A stretch of 64,000 nt of DNA from Limnobaculum allomyrinae (GTDB lineage Bacteria > Pseudomonadota > Gammaproteobacteria > Enterobacterales > Enterobacteriaceae), in assembly GCF_016649425.1 (NCBI RefSeq), contig NZ_JADRCR010000002.1, forward strand, positions 444,575 to 508,574, written 5' to 3'. The notes beneath the pieces are model-generated. The model was given only the letters and a program-made list of their open reading frames with translations. It made no database searches and was not told the DNA's origin. Both the position numbers and the translations under genes were made by a program. Shown here in pieces: positions 1-8,416 of the stretch. Position 1 is the stretch's first letter; every line of letters starts with the position of its first letter.

Positions 1-641
1 CAAATGTTTTTGCCGCGATCTTCGGCTTTAATAAAGCTTTCCATGACTTCTTTACCTTTACTACGGGTAAAGTCGCCAGACTGAGTACGAACAATCTTTA
101 TTGAAGGGGTAGAGGCAATAGCATCCGCAAAACCTTTTTTGCGATCTAATGCGACGCTGGCACCAACGGTACCCTGTAATTCAACGACGTTACAGGTTTT
201 ACCTGCCATCTCTTTCACCAGCCACTCACCCGCTACTTTACCTTCGTAAACGTTATCAGCGGTAACCACTGACATATAAAGTGACTTATCTTTAGCGGTA
301 ATATTGCGATCCAGCAGGAACACAGGAATTTTGGCATCTTTAGCTTCTTCCAGTACCGGCTCCCATCCGGTTTGTACTACCGGAGCAATAAAGATGGCGT
401 CAACGCCCTGAGCAATAAAAGAACGTACTGCTTTAATCTGGTTTTCCTGCTTTTGCTGAGCATCAGCAATTTTTAGGGTAATACCGCGTTGTTTAGCCTG
501 TTCTTTTGCGACAGACGTTTCTGCAGCCCGCCAGCCTGATTCAGAACCAATTTGTGAAAAGCCAACGGTGAGGGATTGTGCATAAGCTGCACCGGAAAGA
601 AGTGTTGCGATAGAACTTACGAGCAATAAGCGTTTTAGCAT
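1..641 (-). CDS. ytfQ: Galactofuranose ABC transporter periplasmic binding protein YtfQ (3' end cut off)
   Basis: The reverse strand is open from an ATG at 641 to the window edge (about 213 codons). It encodes a signal peptide (hydrophobic core, cleavage near AYA-QS) followed by a type I periplasmic sugar-binding fold. The run SLTVGFSQIGSESGWRAAET and later EWLVKEMAGKTCNVVELQGT closely match E. coli YtfQ, the galactofuranose-binding component of the YtfQRT-YjfF importer. A GAGGAAAG ribosome-binding site sits 5 bases before the ATG. The C-terminal third and the ATPase and permease genes expected downstream lie outside the window. Family assignment is firm; substrate is inferred from the E. coli protein. 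Confidence 0.9.
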   Translation of the reverse strand, partial: MLKRLLLVSSIATLLSGAAYAQSLTVGFSQIGSESGWRAAETSVAKEQAKQRGITLKIADAQQKQENQIKAVRSFIAQGVDAIFIAPVVQTGWEPVLEEAKDAKIPVFLLDRNITAKDKSLYMSVVTADNVYEGKVAGEWLVKEMAGKTCNVVELQGTVGASVALDRKKGFADAIASTPSIKIVRTQSGDFTRSKGKEVMESFIKAEDRGKNI

Positions 642-981
642 GTTACTTTCCTCTAATAAAGTTTAGCGGGTTGGTAAAGCAGTAAAATGATTGCTACTAC
701 AATTTGGCAAAACTAACAGAATAAAAAGAGAGCAACTTCTCATATAGTTACAAATAGCAGAATAGTGAATATAAATAACCCAATATGCATGGTCTTCTGA
801 ATTATAGTTCTTACACCATTTTTGTGATTTAAAAATTATTATCTTTTGTTTCTTATGATGTTTTTAATGAATTACCCATTAAATATGAGACTTGGGTTTT
901 TATTTTGCTATATGTGTGAATAATTATTACCATCGATGGGAAGTAAGTATTTTAAGGAAGAAATGAAAGTGTGATTTTGTG
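642..981. other. AT-rich intergenic region upstream of ytfQ
   Basis: This 340-base gap separates the end of hofC from the start of ytfQ, both on the minus strand, so it should hold the ytfQ promoter. I see a 10-bp palindrome CCATCGATGG at 930-939 and a half-site TGTGTGA nearby, but no convincing full CRP or LacI-family operator and no strong terminator. Confidence 0.4.
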
Positions 982-2172
982 TTATCCCATCACATTACCC
1001 AGCTGAAATATAGGGAGATAGATAGCAATAACTAATCCACCAACAATGATACCAAGTATCAACATTAATACCGGTTCCAAACGAGAGGAGAGGCTTTCTG
1101 CCTGACTTTCGGATTCTGCTTCATAGATACCAGCGAGTTTATCCAGCATTATATCTAACATTCCTGACTCTTCTCCAACGCGTATAAGCTGATAGCAAAG
1201 CGGTGGAAACAGAATCTGTTGGTGCAATGCTTTAAATAAGGGTGTTCCTTGTTCAATTAGTTTTATTGTTGTTATCAGTGCGTTCATAAAGTGAATGTTA
1301 CCTGAAGCGTTGGCTGCGGATTTTATTCCTGATGTGAGCGATATGCCGGCATGTTGAGTCATTGCCAGCGTACGGAATATTTTTGCCAGCGCGCTTATTC
1401 GCAGTAGTTTTCCACATAGTGGTAATCTTAATAATACTTTCTGTTCTTTTTCTTTCCAGCCAGCCTGCATTTTTAGTTTTTTGATGTAATAGCCGTACAA
1501 CAAAATGGGAAAGGCGCTGATAAAAATCCCGTAATCAATAATAACTTCTGACAACGAGAGAATAGATTGAGTAAACCAGGGTAGAGGCGCATTAAACGAA
1601 CGATAAATTTCGGCAAATGAGGGTAGAACAAAGATCAACATTAAGAGTGTAACGATGCTGGCAACGGTAAGAATAAACAGTGGATAACGTAATGCTTTAC
1701 GCACCTTTTTCTGCAATTTTAATAAGTTGTCCTGCTGTTCGGCGATTAAAAAGCAGCATTCATCCAGTCTGCCAGTGAGTTCACCAGTAGCAATCAACTC
1801 TCTGAATAGTGCAGGGAAAGCGTAGGCATGTTCATTTAATGCCAGCGAGAATGATTTCCCCTGAGAAATAGCCAGTTGCAACTCTTTTAACAGATAACGC
1901 CATGCCGGATGAGGATGCTCAGTGGCAATTAATAGCAGACAATTGGATAACGGTAATCCCGCCTGCAACATAGTGGCTAATTGGCGGGTAATTATTGAGA
2001 GTGTAGCCAATTGCCAGCAATGCTTTCCTAATCTTACACTGGTCTCTATTTTTATGGGGATAATGCCCTTAAGTATTAACATTTGCCGTGCATTGATGAC
2101 TGATGAAGCAGGAATTTCACCGCTTAATCCATCAATACTGCGCCAGATATAGAGTCGGGAATTATTCATCAT
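982..2172 (-). CDS. hofC: Type IV pilus/type II secretion inner-membrane platform protein HofC
   Basis: This 396-residue protein is a GspF/PilC-family inner-membrane platform protein, which anchors the assembly ATPase and pilin polymerisation. Two repeated cytoplasmic T2SSF domains (roughly residues 60-180 and 265-390) alternate with hydrophobic segments near 165-190, 208-230 and 365-390. The family signature region reads RLDECCFLIAEQQ in the first repeat and EESGMLDIMLDKLAGIYE in the second. It is the last gene of ppdD-hofB-hofC, 10 bases after hofB. In E. coli this locus is incomplete as a pilus system (other hof genes lie elsewhere) and is poorly expressed; function here is inferred from family. 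Confidence 0.9.
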   Translation of the reverse strand: MMNNSRLYIWRSIDGLSGEIPASSVINARQMLILKGIIPIKIETSVRLGKHCWQLATLSIITRQLATMLQAGLPLSNCLLLIATEHPHPAWRYLLKELQLAISQGKSFSLALNEHAYAFPALFRELIATGELTGRLDECCFLIAEQQDNLLKLQKKVRKALRYPLFILTVASIVTLLMLIFVLPSFAEIYRSFNAPLPWFTQSILSLSEVIIDYGIFISAFPILLYGYYIKKLKMQAGWKEKEQKVLLRLPLCGKLLRISALAKIFRTLAMTQHAGISLTSGIKSAANASGNIHFMNALITTIKLIEQGTPLFKALHQQILFPPLCYQLIRVGEESGMLDIMLDKLAGIYEAESESQAESLSSRLEPVLMLILGIIVGGLVIAIYLPIFQLGNVMG

Positions 2173-2182
2173 AAAATGCTCA

Positions 2183-3658
2183 TTATGAAAGAGTGGATTC
2201 AGCAGATGAACCTAAGGTTCGGTAGAGTTCCGCTAAAGAGGTTTTGCCTTGTTTTACCAATGCAGCTCCCGCTTGCAAAAGTGAAGTCATGCCGTGGTGG
2301 CAGGCTAATCGATGCAATTGACTGGCTGGTTGGCTTGCAAGTAGCCCATGGCGAATATCTTCATTGATGACCAACATTTCATATAGCCCTGTTCGACCAT
2401 AGTAGCCCCTGACACAATGTTCGCACCCAACGGCGTCAAAGGTGTGACAACTGATATTGCCTTGCTCAATATGAATATTGTCGGGTTCAGAACGCTGTTG
2501 TTTACAATAAGGGCATAAGCAGCGAATAAGGCGCTGAGCCACAATCAGTTTTAAACTGGAGGCTAACAGATAGTCAGGGATCCCCATTTGTCCCAAACGA
2601 GTTAACGTTTCTGCGGCCGAATTAGTATGCAGCGTTGCTAATACCAAATGTCCGGTTTGAGCCGCTTCTATCGCAATCTCTGCGGTTTCTTTATCGCGGA
2701 TCTCGCCTACCATCAGTACATCAGGATCCTGACGCAAAAACGCTCTTAATGCCGTATTGAAAGTGACACCAATTTTATTATTCACTTGGGTTTGGTTGAT
2801 ACCTGAGGTGGGAATTTCTACCGGATCTTCTACGCTACAGATATTACGACTGGCGTCATTTAACAAACGTAGTCCGCTATACAACGTAATAGTTTTACCG
2901 CTACCTGTTGGCCCGGTAACCAAAATCATGCCCTGAGGTTGTTGGAGCATCTGAATATATAATTGTTGCTCAGCGTCAGACATACCGAGAGTATCAATGG
3001 ATTGTTGATGTTGTTCAGATTCCATAACCCGCAGAACCACTTTTTCACCGTCAGAAACCGGTAACGTGGAGATTCGCAGTGCTCGCTCTTGTTTATCGTG
3101 CAGGAAAGTGAGCTGCCCATCTTGTGGAAGCCGCCGTTCGGCAATATTTAACCGTGCCATAATTTTTAGTCGGGCAACCAGTTGGGGAGCCAGAACCACC
3201 GGTGGTGAAGCTGCTTCTTGTAAAGCCCCATCAATACGTAAACGAATACGAAAGTGATTGGCATAGGGTTCAAAGTGAATATCAGAAGCCCGACGTTTTA
3301 GAGCCTGATGGATAACCTGATTGATAAACTGTACCACTGGTTCATCATCATGTTCTTGAGTCGTTGATATCTCTGCGGGTTGCTGATGTCCGGCGGCTTC
3401 CAGTAAAGCTCTATCTGGTCGACGATGGCTTAGTTCGCTGAGATATTGTTCAATTTTGATACGTGGCCAATATTCAATCTTTACCTGTCTCCCACAGGTA
3501 AAGGCGAGAGAGGCAGTGACTTGATGAAGAGGCTGTCCTTGTATAGCGGCGATAGTCAGATATTGTGGGGTTAACGCCACCGGAGCGACCTGATGGCGTA
3601 AACATTCAGCGATGACCTCTTCACTTATCTGCTGAGTCATTAAGCTGATCTCACTCAT
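2183..3658 (-). CDS. hofB: Type IV pilus assembly ATPase HofB (GspE/PilB family)
   Basis: This 491-residue protein is a cytoplasmic hexameric ATPase that would power pilin extension. It has an N-terminal GspE-N region, a Walker A loop GPTGSGKT near residue 245, an Asp box, a Walker B region with LMVGEIRDKETAEIA, and a C-terminal tetracysteine zinc site (CPYC, then CEHC). All catalytic motifs are intact. Its ATG overlaps the ppdD stop (ATGA), indicating translational coupling, and hofC follows after 10 bases. Length is slightly above the E. coli protein. Whether a full pilus is made cannot be judged from this window. Confidence 0.92.
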   Translation of the reverse strand: MSEISLMTQQISEEVIAECLRHQVAPVALTPQYLTIAAIQGQPLHQVTASLAFTCGRQVKIEYWPRIKIEQYLSELSHRRPDRALLEAAGHQQPAEISTTQEHDDEPVVQFINQVIHQALKRRASDIHFEPYANHFRIRLRIDGALQEAASPPVVLAPQLVARLKIMARLNIAERRLPQDGQLTFLHDKQERALRISTLPVSDGEKVVLRVMESEQHQQSIDTLGMSDAEQQLYIQMLQQPQGMILVTGPTGSGKTITLYSGLRLLNDASRNICSVEDPVEIPTSGINQTQVNNKIGVTFNTALRAFLRQDPDVLMVGEIRDKETAEIAIEAAQTGHLVLATLHTNSAAETLTRLGQMGIPDYLLASSLKLIVAQRLIRCLCPYCKQQRSEPDNIHIEQGNISCHTFDAVGCEHCVRGYYGRTGLYEMLVINEDIRHGLLASQPASQLHRLACHHGMTSLLQAGAALVKQGKTSLAELYRTLGSSAESTLS

Positions 3659-4104
3659 GGATTGCTCACATCATCAAAACGAAAGATATCATTACAGGCC
3701 TGAACCATATTGTCGTTTTGCTTATCGCTGGAACATTTGCGCTGCCATTGCAGGCCGCCAGATGCATTATCGAGAATAGGCGTCAGATCAACACTTAACC
3801 CTGACAGGGCATTTTTTCCGGCAAGTGATATCACGCCATTAGCCACAGTAATTCGGGAAACATAGCGGGTCTCCTTAGTAGTGGGGATACCAGAATTCCC
3901 GTTACTACATTGACTAAGTTCGCCGCCTTCCAGAGCACAAAGCTCAACCGCAGTTTTGTAAGGCACCATTGCCTGTAGCATGTCGGTGAGGGCCGCTTTT
4001 TGAATATATCCCTGATAGGCGGGTAACCCAATGGCGGTCAGAATGGCAATAATTGCAATAGCGATCATCAGCTCAAATAGGGTAAAGCCAGCTTGTTGAT
4101 TCAT
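3655..4104 (-). CDS. ppdD: Prepilin-type major pilin PpdD
   Basis: This 149-residue protein is a type IV pilin precursor. A short positive leader ends in G6, followed by F7 and the invariant Glu at mature position +5 (FTLFE), then a hydrophobic alpha1 helix to about residue 30. That is the class III prepilin peptidase (PilD/GspO) cleavage signal. The C-terminal region holds Cys pairs (C56/C66 and C124/C137 region) suited to pilin disulfides. It is the first gene of ppdD-hofB-hofC. In E. coli nadC lies directly upstream; here the next gene upstream is divergent ampD, with no nadC between. Confidence 0.92.
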   Translation of the reverse strand: MNQQAGFTLFELMIAIAIIAILTAIGLPAYQGYIQKAALTDMLQAMVPYKTAVELCALEGGELSQCSNGNSGIPTTKETRYVSRITVANGVISLAGKNALSGLSVDLTPILDNASGGLQWQRKCSSDKQNDNMVQACNDIFRFDDVSNP

Positions 4105-4348
4105 TTTTCACTCCTGAATAATTGAAAGTGCTGACATCATATTCAGGCTAAACGGGAAGAAAATGACCAAACGGGTGTTCAGGGAATTGCCTCCAGATAA
4201 TGTAGTGATAACGTTTTTCATTGCATCTAATGTGGAAGGCATTTCGCATATTTAGCCGGGAGAACATTGGTGAAGAGAGAAATCAGTACGCAGAAATAGC
4301 GGGTATAATTATAATCGGATGATAACAGCAGGGTAATTGAGGCATTAA

Positions 4349-4897
4349 ATGAAGTTAGAGCAAGGATGGATAGTGGGTGTTAAACGTGTACCATCCCCCC
4401 ATTTTGACGAAAGACCAGAAGGGGAGATCCCTTCACTCTTGGTGATCCACAATATTAGCCTGCCTCCCGGCGAGTTTGGCGGCCCTTATATTGACCAATT
4501 GTTCACCGGCACTTTAAATCCACAAGAACATCCTTATTTTGCCGAAATCCAACATTTGAGAGTTTCCGCCCATTGCCTTATCCGACGTGACGGTCAGATT
4601 GTTCAGTATGTACCTTTTGATAAACGCGCCTGGCATGCTGGCGTTTCTCTGTTTGAAGGGCGGGAGCGTTGTAATGATTTCTCTATTGGCATCGAACTGG
4701 AAGGAACCGACACCACGGATTTCACCCCGCCACAGTATCAAAGCCTGCAACAGTTAACCCAACAGCTGATCCAACATTACGCAATCACACCGGAAAGAAT
4801 CACCGGGCACAGCGATATTGCCCCCGGTCGTAAAACTGACCCCGGCCCACACTTCGACTGGCAACGTTATAAAAAGCAGATTAAAACTAATAAATAG
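4349..4897 (+). CDS. ampD: 1,6-anhydro-N-acetylmuramyl-L-alanine amidase AmpD
   Basis: AmpD is a cytoplasmic zinc amidase that removes the peptide from anhydro-muropeptides during peptidoglycan recycling; its loss induces AmpC beta-lactamase in many enterobacteria. At 182 residues it is full length. The zinc ligands H34 (LVIHN), H154 (TGHSDIAP) and D164 (KTDPGP) are all in place, as is the catalytic Glu in IGIELEGTD. E. coli has ampE immediately downstream; here ampE is missing and the next 430 bases hold a repeat element and the aroP terminator. Confidence 0.96.
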   Translation: MKLEQGWIVGVKRVPSPHFDERPEGEIPSLLVIHNISLPPGEFGGPYIDQLFTGTLNPQEHPYFAEIQHLRVSAHCLIRRDGQIVQYVPFDKRAWHAGVSLFEGRERCNDFSIGIELEGTDTTDFTPPQYQSLQQLTQQLIQHYAITPERITGHSDIAPGRKTDPGPHFDWQRYKKQIKTNK

Positions 4898-4966
4898 ATT
4901 TGAACTAAAGGGTTTCAAATCTTTGATAGTTCATTTTATGGTCTTCGGGGTTAGTTATTTAACAAA

Positions 4967-5216
4967 GTTAATCGTCGGGAGAGCTTTCCGTTGGGGTCGT
5001 AGCAGCTTTAGCTGCAGGACAAACAGGCAAAGCCTGTTTGAACAGCGCTTGCGCGGGCCCGTCAGGGTGAAACACCGGAAGGTGTTTCATAACTGCCCCC
5101 AGGCAAGGTAGGCTCGACGCATGTCGATGCTAAGTACAAGGCCCTTCCGGCCGAGCACAAAGGTAATATAAGCAACATCGCTTTTACGGCCAGAATATTC
5201 AAAAGAGCCGAATGTC
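4967..5216 (+). repeat. Structured intergenic repeat, copy A (long form)
   Basis: The ends of this 250-base element match, in inverted orientation, the element at 39772-39942: shared blocks include GTTAATCG, CCGTTGGGGTCG, AGGCAAGGTAGG, CTTCCGGCCGAGCAC and TACGGCC. Copy A carries a further central insert of about 110 bases with three consecutive perfect hairpins: GCAGC/GCTGC at 5002-5015, CAAACAGGC/GCCTGTTTG at 5020-5040, and TGAAACACC/GGTGTTTCA with a GGAA loop at 5068-5089. The motif TTTGAACAGCGC plus GGCCCGT is shared with the element near 50575-50855. It lies between convergent ampD and aroP. No convincing protein is encoded. Confidence 0.75.
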
Positions 5217-5274
5217 CTTCAATTTACCAAAGCCAACCATACTCCCCAAAACCCCATTTCAACACCCCAGATAC

Positions 5275-5304
5275 AAAAATCCCCGCCAACTTCAGCAGGG
5301 ATTT
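5275..5304 (-). terminator. Rho-independent terminator of aroP
   Basis: On the minus strand the sequence gives an AAATCCC/GGGATTT stem with a short GC extension, followed by a run of five T. It lies about 28 bases past the aroP stop. Confidence 0.75.
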
Positions 5305-5331
5305 CTCATCAAAAAACAGCAATAGTAACGC

Positions 5332-6672
5332 TTATTTCACCGTCTTCCGGGTAATCAAATACCCAATTCCTAAAATAGCCAGCCAAACCGGAATCAACTG
5401 AACTGAAATGCGAATTCCTGGCGTCATATACATAATCACCAGTACACCAGCAAGGAACAGCAAACACAGATAGTTACTAAACGGGTAGAGAATGGCCTTA
5501 AATTTCGGCGTTACGCCTTCACGATTTTTAGCCGCACGGAATTTCAGATGAGACAGGCTAATCATCGCCCAGTTAATCACGATACTGGAAACCACCAGTG
5601 ACATCAGGATACTGATAGCTTCTTTAGGAATTAAATAGTTAACAATGATACCGATAGCTGCCACCGTACTGGAAAATATAATGGCATTAACCGGCACGCC
5701 GCGACTGCTGGTTTTTGCCAGTGCCTGAGGTGCGTTTTTCTGCAGTGCCAGACCGTAAAGCATACGGCTATTACTGTATACACAACTGTTATATACCGAT
5801 AGTGCGGCAGTCAAAACGACGATATTCAGAGCAGTAGCCACCATGCTGCTGTTTAGGTGATGGAAAATCATCACGAATGGGCTGCCGCCTTCTACCACTT
5901 TGGTCCACGGATAGAGCGAAAGCAGAACGACCAGTGAACCAATATAGAAAATCAGAATACGGTAAAGTACCTGATTGATAGCTTTTGGTATGGTTTTTTC
6001 TGGATTATCGGCTTCAGCCGCAGTAATACCAATCAACTCAAGGCCGCCAAAAGAGAACATAATAATAGCGGTAGCCATGACCAAACCTTCAAAGCCAAAA
6101 GGCATAAACCCGCCCTGTGACCAGAGATTATTGATTCCGGCTTCCGGGCCTCCTGTACCCGTTGCCAATAACCAGACACCAAATGCAATCATACCGATGA
6201 TGGCGGCAACTTTGATAATGGCAAACCAGAACTCCATCTCCCCGTACACTTTAACCGTAGAGAGGTTAATCAGATTGATTAATACAAAGAAGAAAGCGGC
6301 AGATGCCCAGATAGGTATATCCGGCCACCAGTATTGAACATAAATACCCACGGCGGTTAGCTCCGCCATGCTGACCAGTACGAACAGCATCCAGTAGTTC
6401 CAGCCAGACAGGAAACCAGCAAACGGCCCCCAGTATTTATAGGAGAAATGACTGAACGTTCCGGCTACCGGTTCTTCAGTAATCATTTCACCCAACTGGC
6501 GCATAATCAGAAAAGCAATGATACCGCCGATAGCGTAACCTAATATAACCGACGGCCCCGCCATATTGATGGTCTGGGCGCTGCCTAAAAACAGGCCGGT
6601 ACCGACGGCACCCCCTAAGGCAATTAACTGAATATGGCGATTTTTAAGACCGCGTTTGAGCTGATCACTCAT
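5332..6672 (-). CDS. aroP: Aromatic amino acid permease AroP
   Basis: A 446-residue amino acid/proton symporter of the APC family with 12 predicted membrane segments. It shows the family signature GGAVGTGLFLGSA after a short cytoplasmic N-terminus (LKRGLKNRHIQLIALGG) and the conserved MFSFGGLELIGITAAEADNP block. It is closest to E. coli AroP, which imports Phe, Tyr and Trp. PheP is the main alternative; AroP is preferred because the gene sits next to pdhR as in E. coli and has a near-consensus TyrR box upstream. The N-terminus is about ten residues shorter than in E. coli. Confidence 0.9.
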   Translation of the reverse strand: MSDQLKRGLKNRHIQLIALGGAVGTGLFLGSAQTINMAGPSVILGYAIGGIIAFLIMRQLGEMITEEPVAGTFSHFSYKYWGPFAGFLSGWNYWMLFVLVSMAELTAVGIYVQYWWPDIPIWASAAFFFVLINLINLSTVKVYGEMEFWFAIIKVAAIIGMIAFGVWLLATGTGGPEAGINNLWSQGGFMPFGFEGLVMATAIIMFSFGGLELIGITAAEADNPEKTIPKAINQVLYRILIFYIGSLVVLLSLYPWTKVVEGGSPFVMIFHHLNSSMVATALNIVVLTAALSVYNSCVYSNSRMLYGLALQKNAPQALAKTSSRGVPVNAIIFSSTVAAIGIIVNYLIPKEAISILMSLVVSSIVINWAMISLSHLKFRAAKNREGVTPKFKAILYPFSNYLCLLFLAGVLVIMYMTPGIRISVQLIPVWLAILGIGYLITRKTVK

Positions 6673-7491
6673 TATTATTCTTTCCTCACAGGCTTTTTGT
6701 ATTCATTTAGCGGTTGTTCTTATTGGGTTTTCAGAATGTTGCTTCGGTATCAGAGAATCGAAAACAATTATTCTGTATAAAAATATTTACAGTCGCCAAT
6801 AAAAAGTTTTTAGATACCGTCTATCAGTGCGGCAAGAATAGTGGTAAACAAAAATGTTTGCATTATTTTTCTTCCTTTAGCGCTTTATTCTGTTCTTTTC
6901 TGTGTAATAAATTGAAAACAATAACTGTAAAACTATTTATTTTTCAATTAAATAGTATTTCGATTTCTGCCAGGATAGCAGGGTGATTGGTGAAGCTATA
7001 ATGGTAAACAGGCCATTTCATCCTTTCCGTTAGCAACAGGTGTCATATAAAGGTGTTTTTACTGATTTTTGTCTTTTATTGCACTGGATAAAGGTAATAC
7101 TCTTTTAGTGTTTACAAATGGCACTGACAAAGCTTTTCCTCCATTTATGGAGGTTATTAACCGGGCAGTTGCACAGATCTTCAGTAAATTTTTTGGAAGG
7201 TAATTGGTAACCCCCTCCATTTACATCCTTCATTCAAATTGAATTTAATTTCTCTTAATTTGGTTTTTTATTCACGGATTGGTTTGCTGATCCGCTTCAG
7301 TTTTACTTTTTATTCGTTTCAAAAACGTTAAATCTATGTGGGTATTGCTGAATCGTTAATACCTCCGTAGAGGTACGTCAGTTAACGATATCCTGTATAA
7401 ATCACAGTGATAGGTGAGGTTTTATGATTTAGGTCAAAGGCCATATGGACACAAGGTGAATAATTTGTTACTTTATCGTCACACTTTTGAT
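6673..7491. other. Divergent aroP-pdhR control region
   Basis: This region of about 820 bases separates divergent aroP and pdhR. It is AT-rich and contains the TyrR box near aroP and the PdhR operator just past its right end. The 90-codon open frame within it has no recognisable features and is taken as chance. No RNA gene was recognised. Confidence 0.5.
6774..6791. promoter_or_regulatory. Candidate TyrR box upstream of aroP
   Basis: TGTATA-N6-TTTACA differs at one position from the TyrR consensus TGTAAA-N6-TTTACA. It lies about 100 bases before the aroP start, where E. coli aroP is repressed by TyrR with aromatic amino acids. A weaker second match (TGTAAA, poor right half) lies at 6926-6943. 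Confidence 0.65.
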
Positions 7492-7492
7492 A

Positions 7493-7505
7493 TTGGTATT
7501 ACCAA
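7493..7505. promoter_or_regulatory. PdhR operator upstream of pdhR-aceEF-lpd
   Basis: TTGGTATTACCAA is a perfect palindrome matching the PdhR consensus (TTGGTnnnACCAA). It lies 28 bases before the pdhR ATG. By analogy with E. coli, PdhR bound here represses its own operon and is released by pyruvate. Confidence 0.88.
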
Positions 7506-7533
7506 TTGACTTCGGGGCATTTTGAGAAGCATT

Positions 7534-8298
7534 ATGGTTTATAGCAAGGTTCGTCAACCCAAGTTATCCGACGTGATTGAGCAGCAGCTCGAAGCGTTGA
7601 TTCTTGAAGGAACCCTCCGTCCCGGGGAGAAACTTCTTCCTGAACGTGAGCTAGCTAAACAATTCGATGTTTCCCGCCCATCATTAAGAGAAGCCATCCA
7701 GCGTTTGGAAGCGAAAGGATTATTGTTGCGTCGCCAGGGGGGCGGTACTTTTGTACAAACCAACCTGTGGCAAAGTTTGAGAGATCCTTTAAGCGAGCTG
7801 TTGGCCGATCATCCTGAATCCCAGTTTGACCTGTTAGAAACCCGGCATGCCTTAGAAGGTATTGCGGCCTATTACGCAGCTTTACGCGGTACCGATGAAG
7901 ATTTTCAACGTATTCGTGAATATCACCAGCAAATAGAGGTCGCTCAGGCTTCCGGTGATAAGCAAAACGAAGCTGAAGCCGTAATGCAGTACCAAACAGC
8001 GGTAACCGAAGCCAGCCACAATGTGGTACTGCTTCACCTGCTACGCTGCATGACGCCGTTGTTAGAACAGAATGTCCGCCAGAATTTCGATTTACTCTAT
8101 TCCCGCCGTGAAATGCTGGAAAGAGTGAGTAATCACAGGGCTAGTATATTTGAAGCGATTGTTGCACGTGAACCAGAAAAAGCGCGTGAAGCATCGCATC
8201 GGCATTTAGCCTTTATTGAGGAAGTGCTGCTCGACCTCGACAGAGAACACACTCGCCGCGAGCGATCGCTGCGATTGTTACAGCAGCATAGAGATTAG
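7534..8298 (+). CDS. pdhR: Pyruvate dehydrogenase complex repressor PdhR
   Basis: PdhR is a GntR/FadR-family pyruvate-sensing repressor. The N-terminal winged helix includes [20 protein letters not shown] and [20 protein letters not shown], and a helical FCD effector domain follows. An in-frame TTG lies at 7522, but the ATG at 7534 ([11 protein letters not shown]) matches the start of E. coli PdhR and has GAGAAG just upstream, giving 254 residues as in E. coli. It heads pdhR-aceE-aceF-lpd and sits 28 bases after its own operator. Confidence 0.96.
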   Translation: MVYSKVRQPKLSDVIEQQLEALILEGTLRPGEKLLPERELAKQFDVSRPSLREAIQRLEAKGLLLRRQGGGTFVQTNLWQSLRDPLSELLADHPESQFDLLETRHALEGIAAYYAALRGTDEDFQRIREYHQQIEVAQASGDKQNEAEAVMQYQTAVTEASHNVVLLHLLRCMTPLLEQNVRQNFDLLYSRREMLERVSNHRASIFEAIVAREPEKAREASHRHLAFIEEVLLDLDREHTRRERSLRLLQQHRD

Positions 8299-8322
8299 AG
8301 CTTTCGGCTCACCACAACACCG

Positions 8323-8378
8323 AGCCTGTCTTAATAACGTCTGCGTCCGTTTGGTGTAAGACGCTATTAGGACAGGCT
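8323..8378 (+). other. Long hairpin between pdhR and aceE
   Basis: Arms 8323-8342 and 8359-8378 form a 20-bp stem with two imperfect positions and a 16-base loop. No T-run follows, so it is not a classic terminator. It lies in the transcribed spacer and could be an RNA-processing or stability element separating the pdhR and aceE messages. Confidence 0.6.
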
Positions 8379-8416
8379 TTGAATAACTAACGTAAAGATA
8401 GAATAAGGAAACAACC

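Noticed and set aside
4818-5111. 97-codon frame across the end of ampD and repeat copy A
   Set aside because: It overlaps ampD and reads through hairpins of the repeat; no homology or ribosome-binding site.
5332-6672. Phenylalanine-specific permease PheP
   Set aside because: The families are close, but the neighbourhood (next to pdhR) and the TyrR box fit AroP.
6714-6986. 90-codon open frame between aroP and pdhR
   Set aside because: It overlaps the TyrR box and promoter region, has no good ribosome-binding site and a phenylalanine/serine/lysine-rich composition typical of translated AT-rich spacer.
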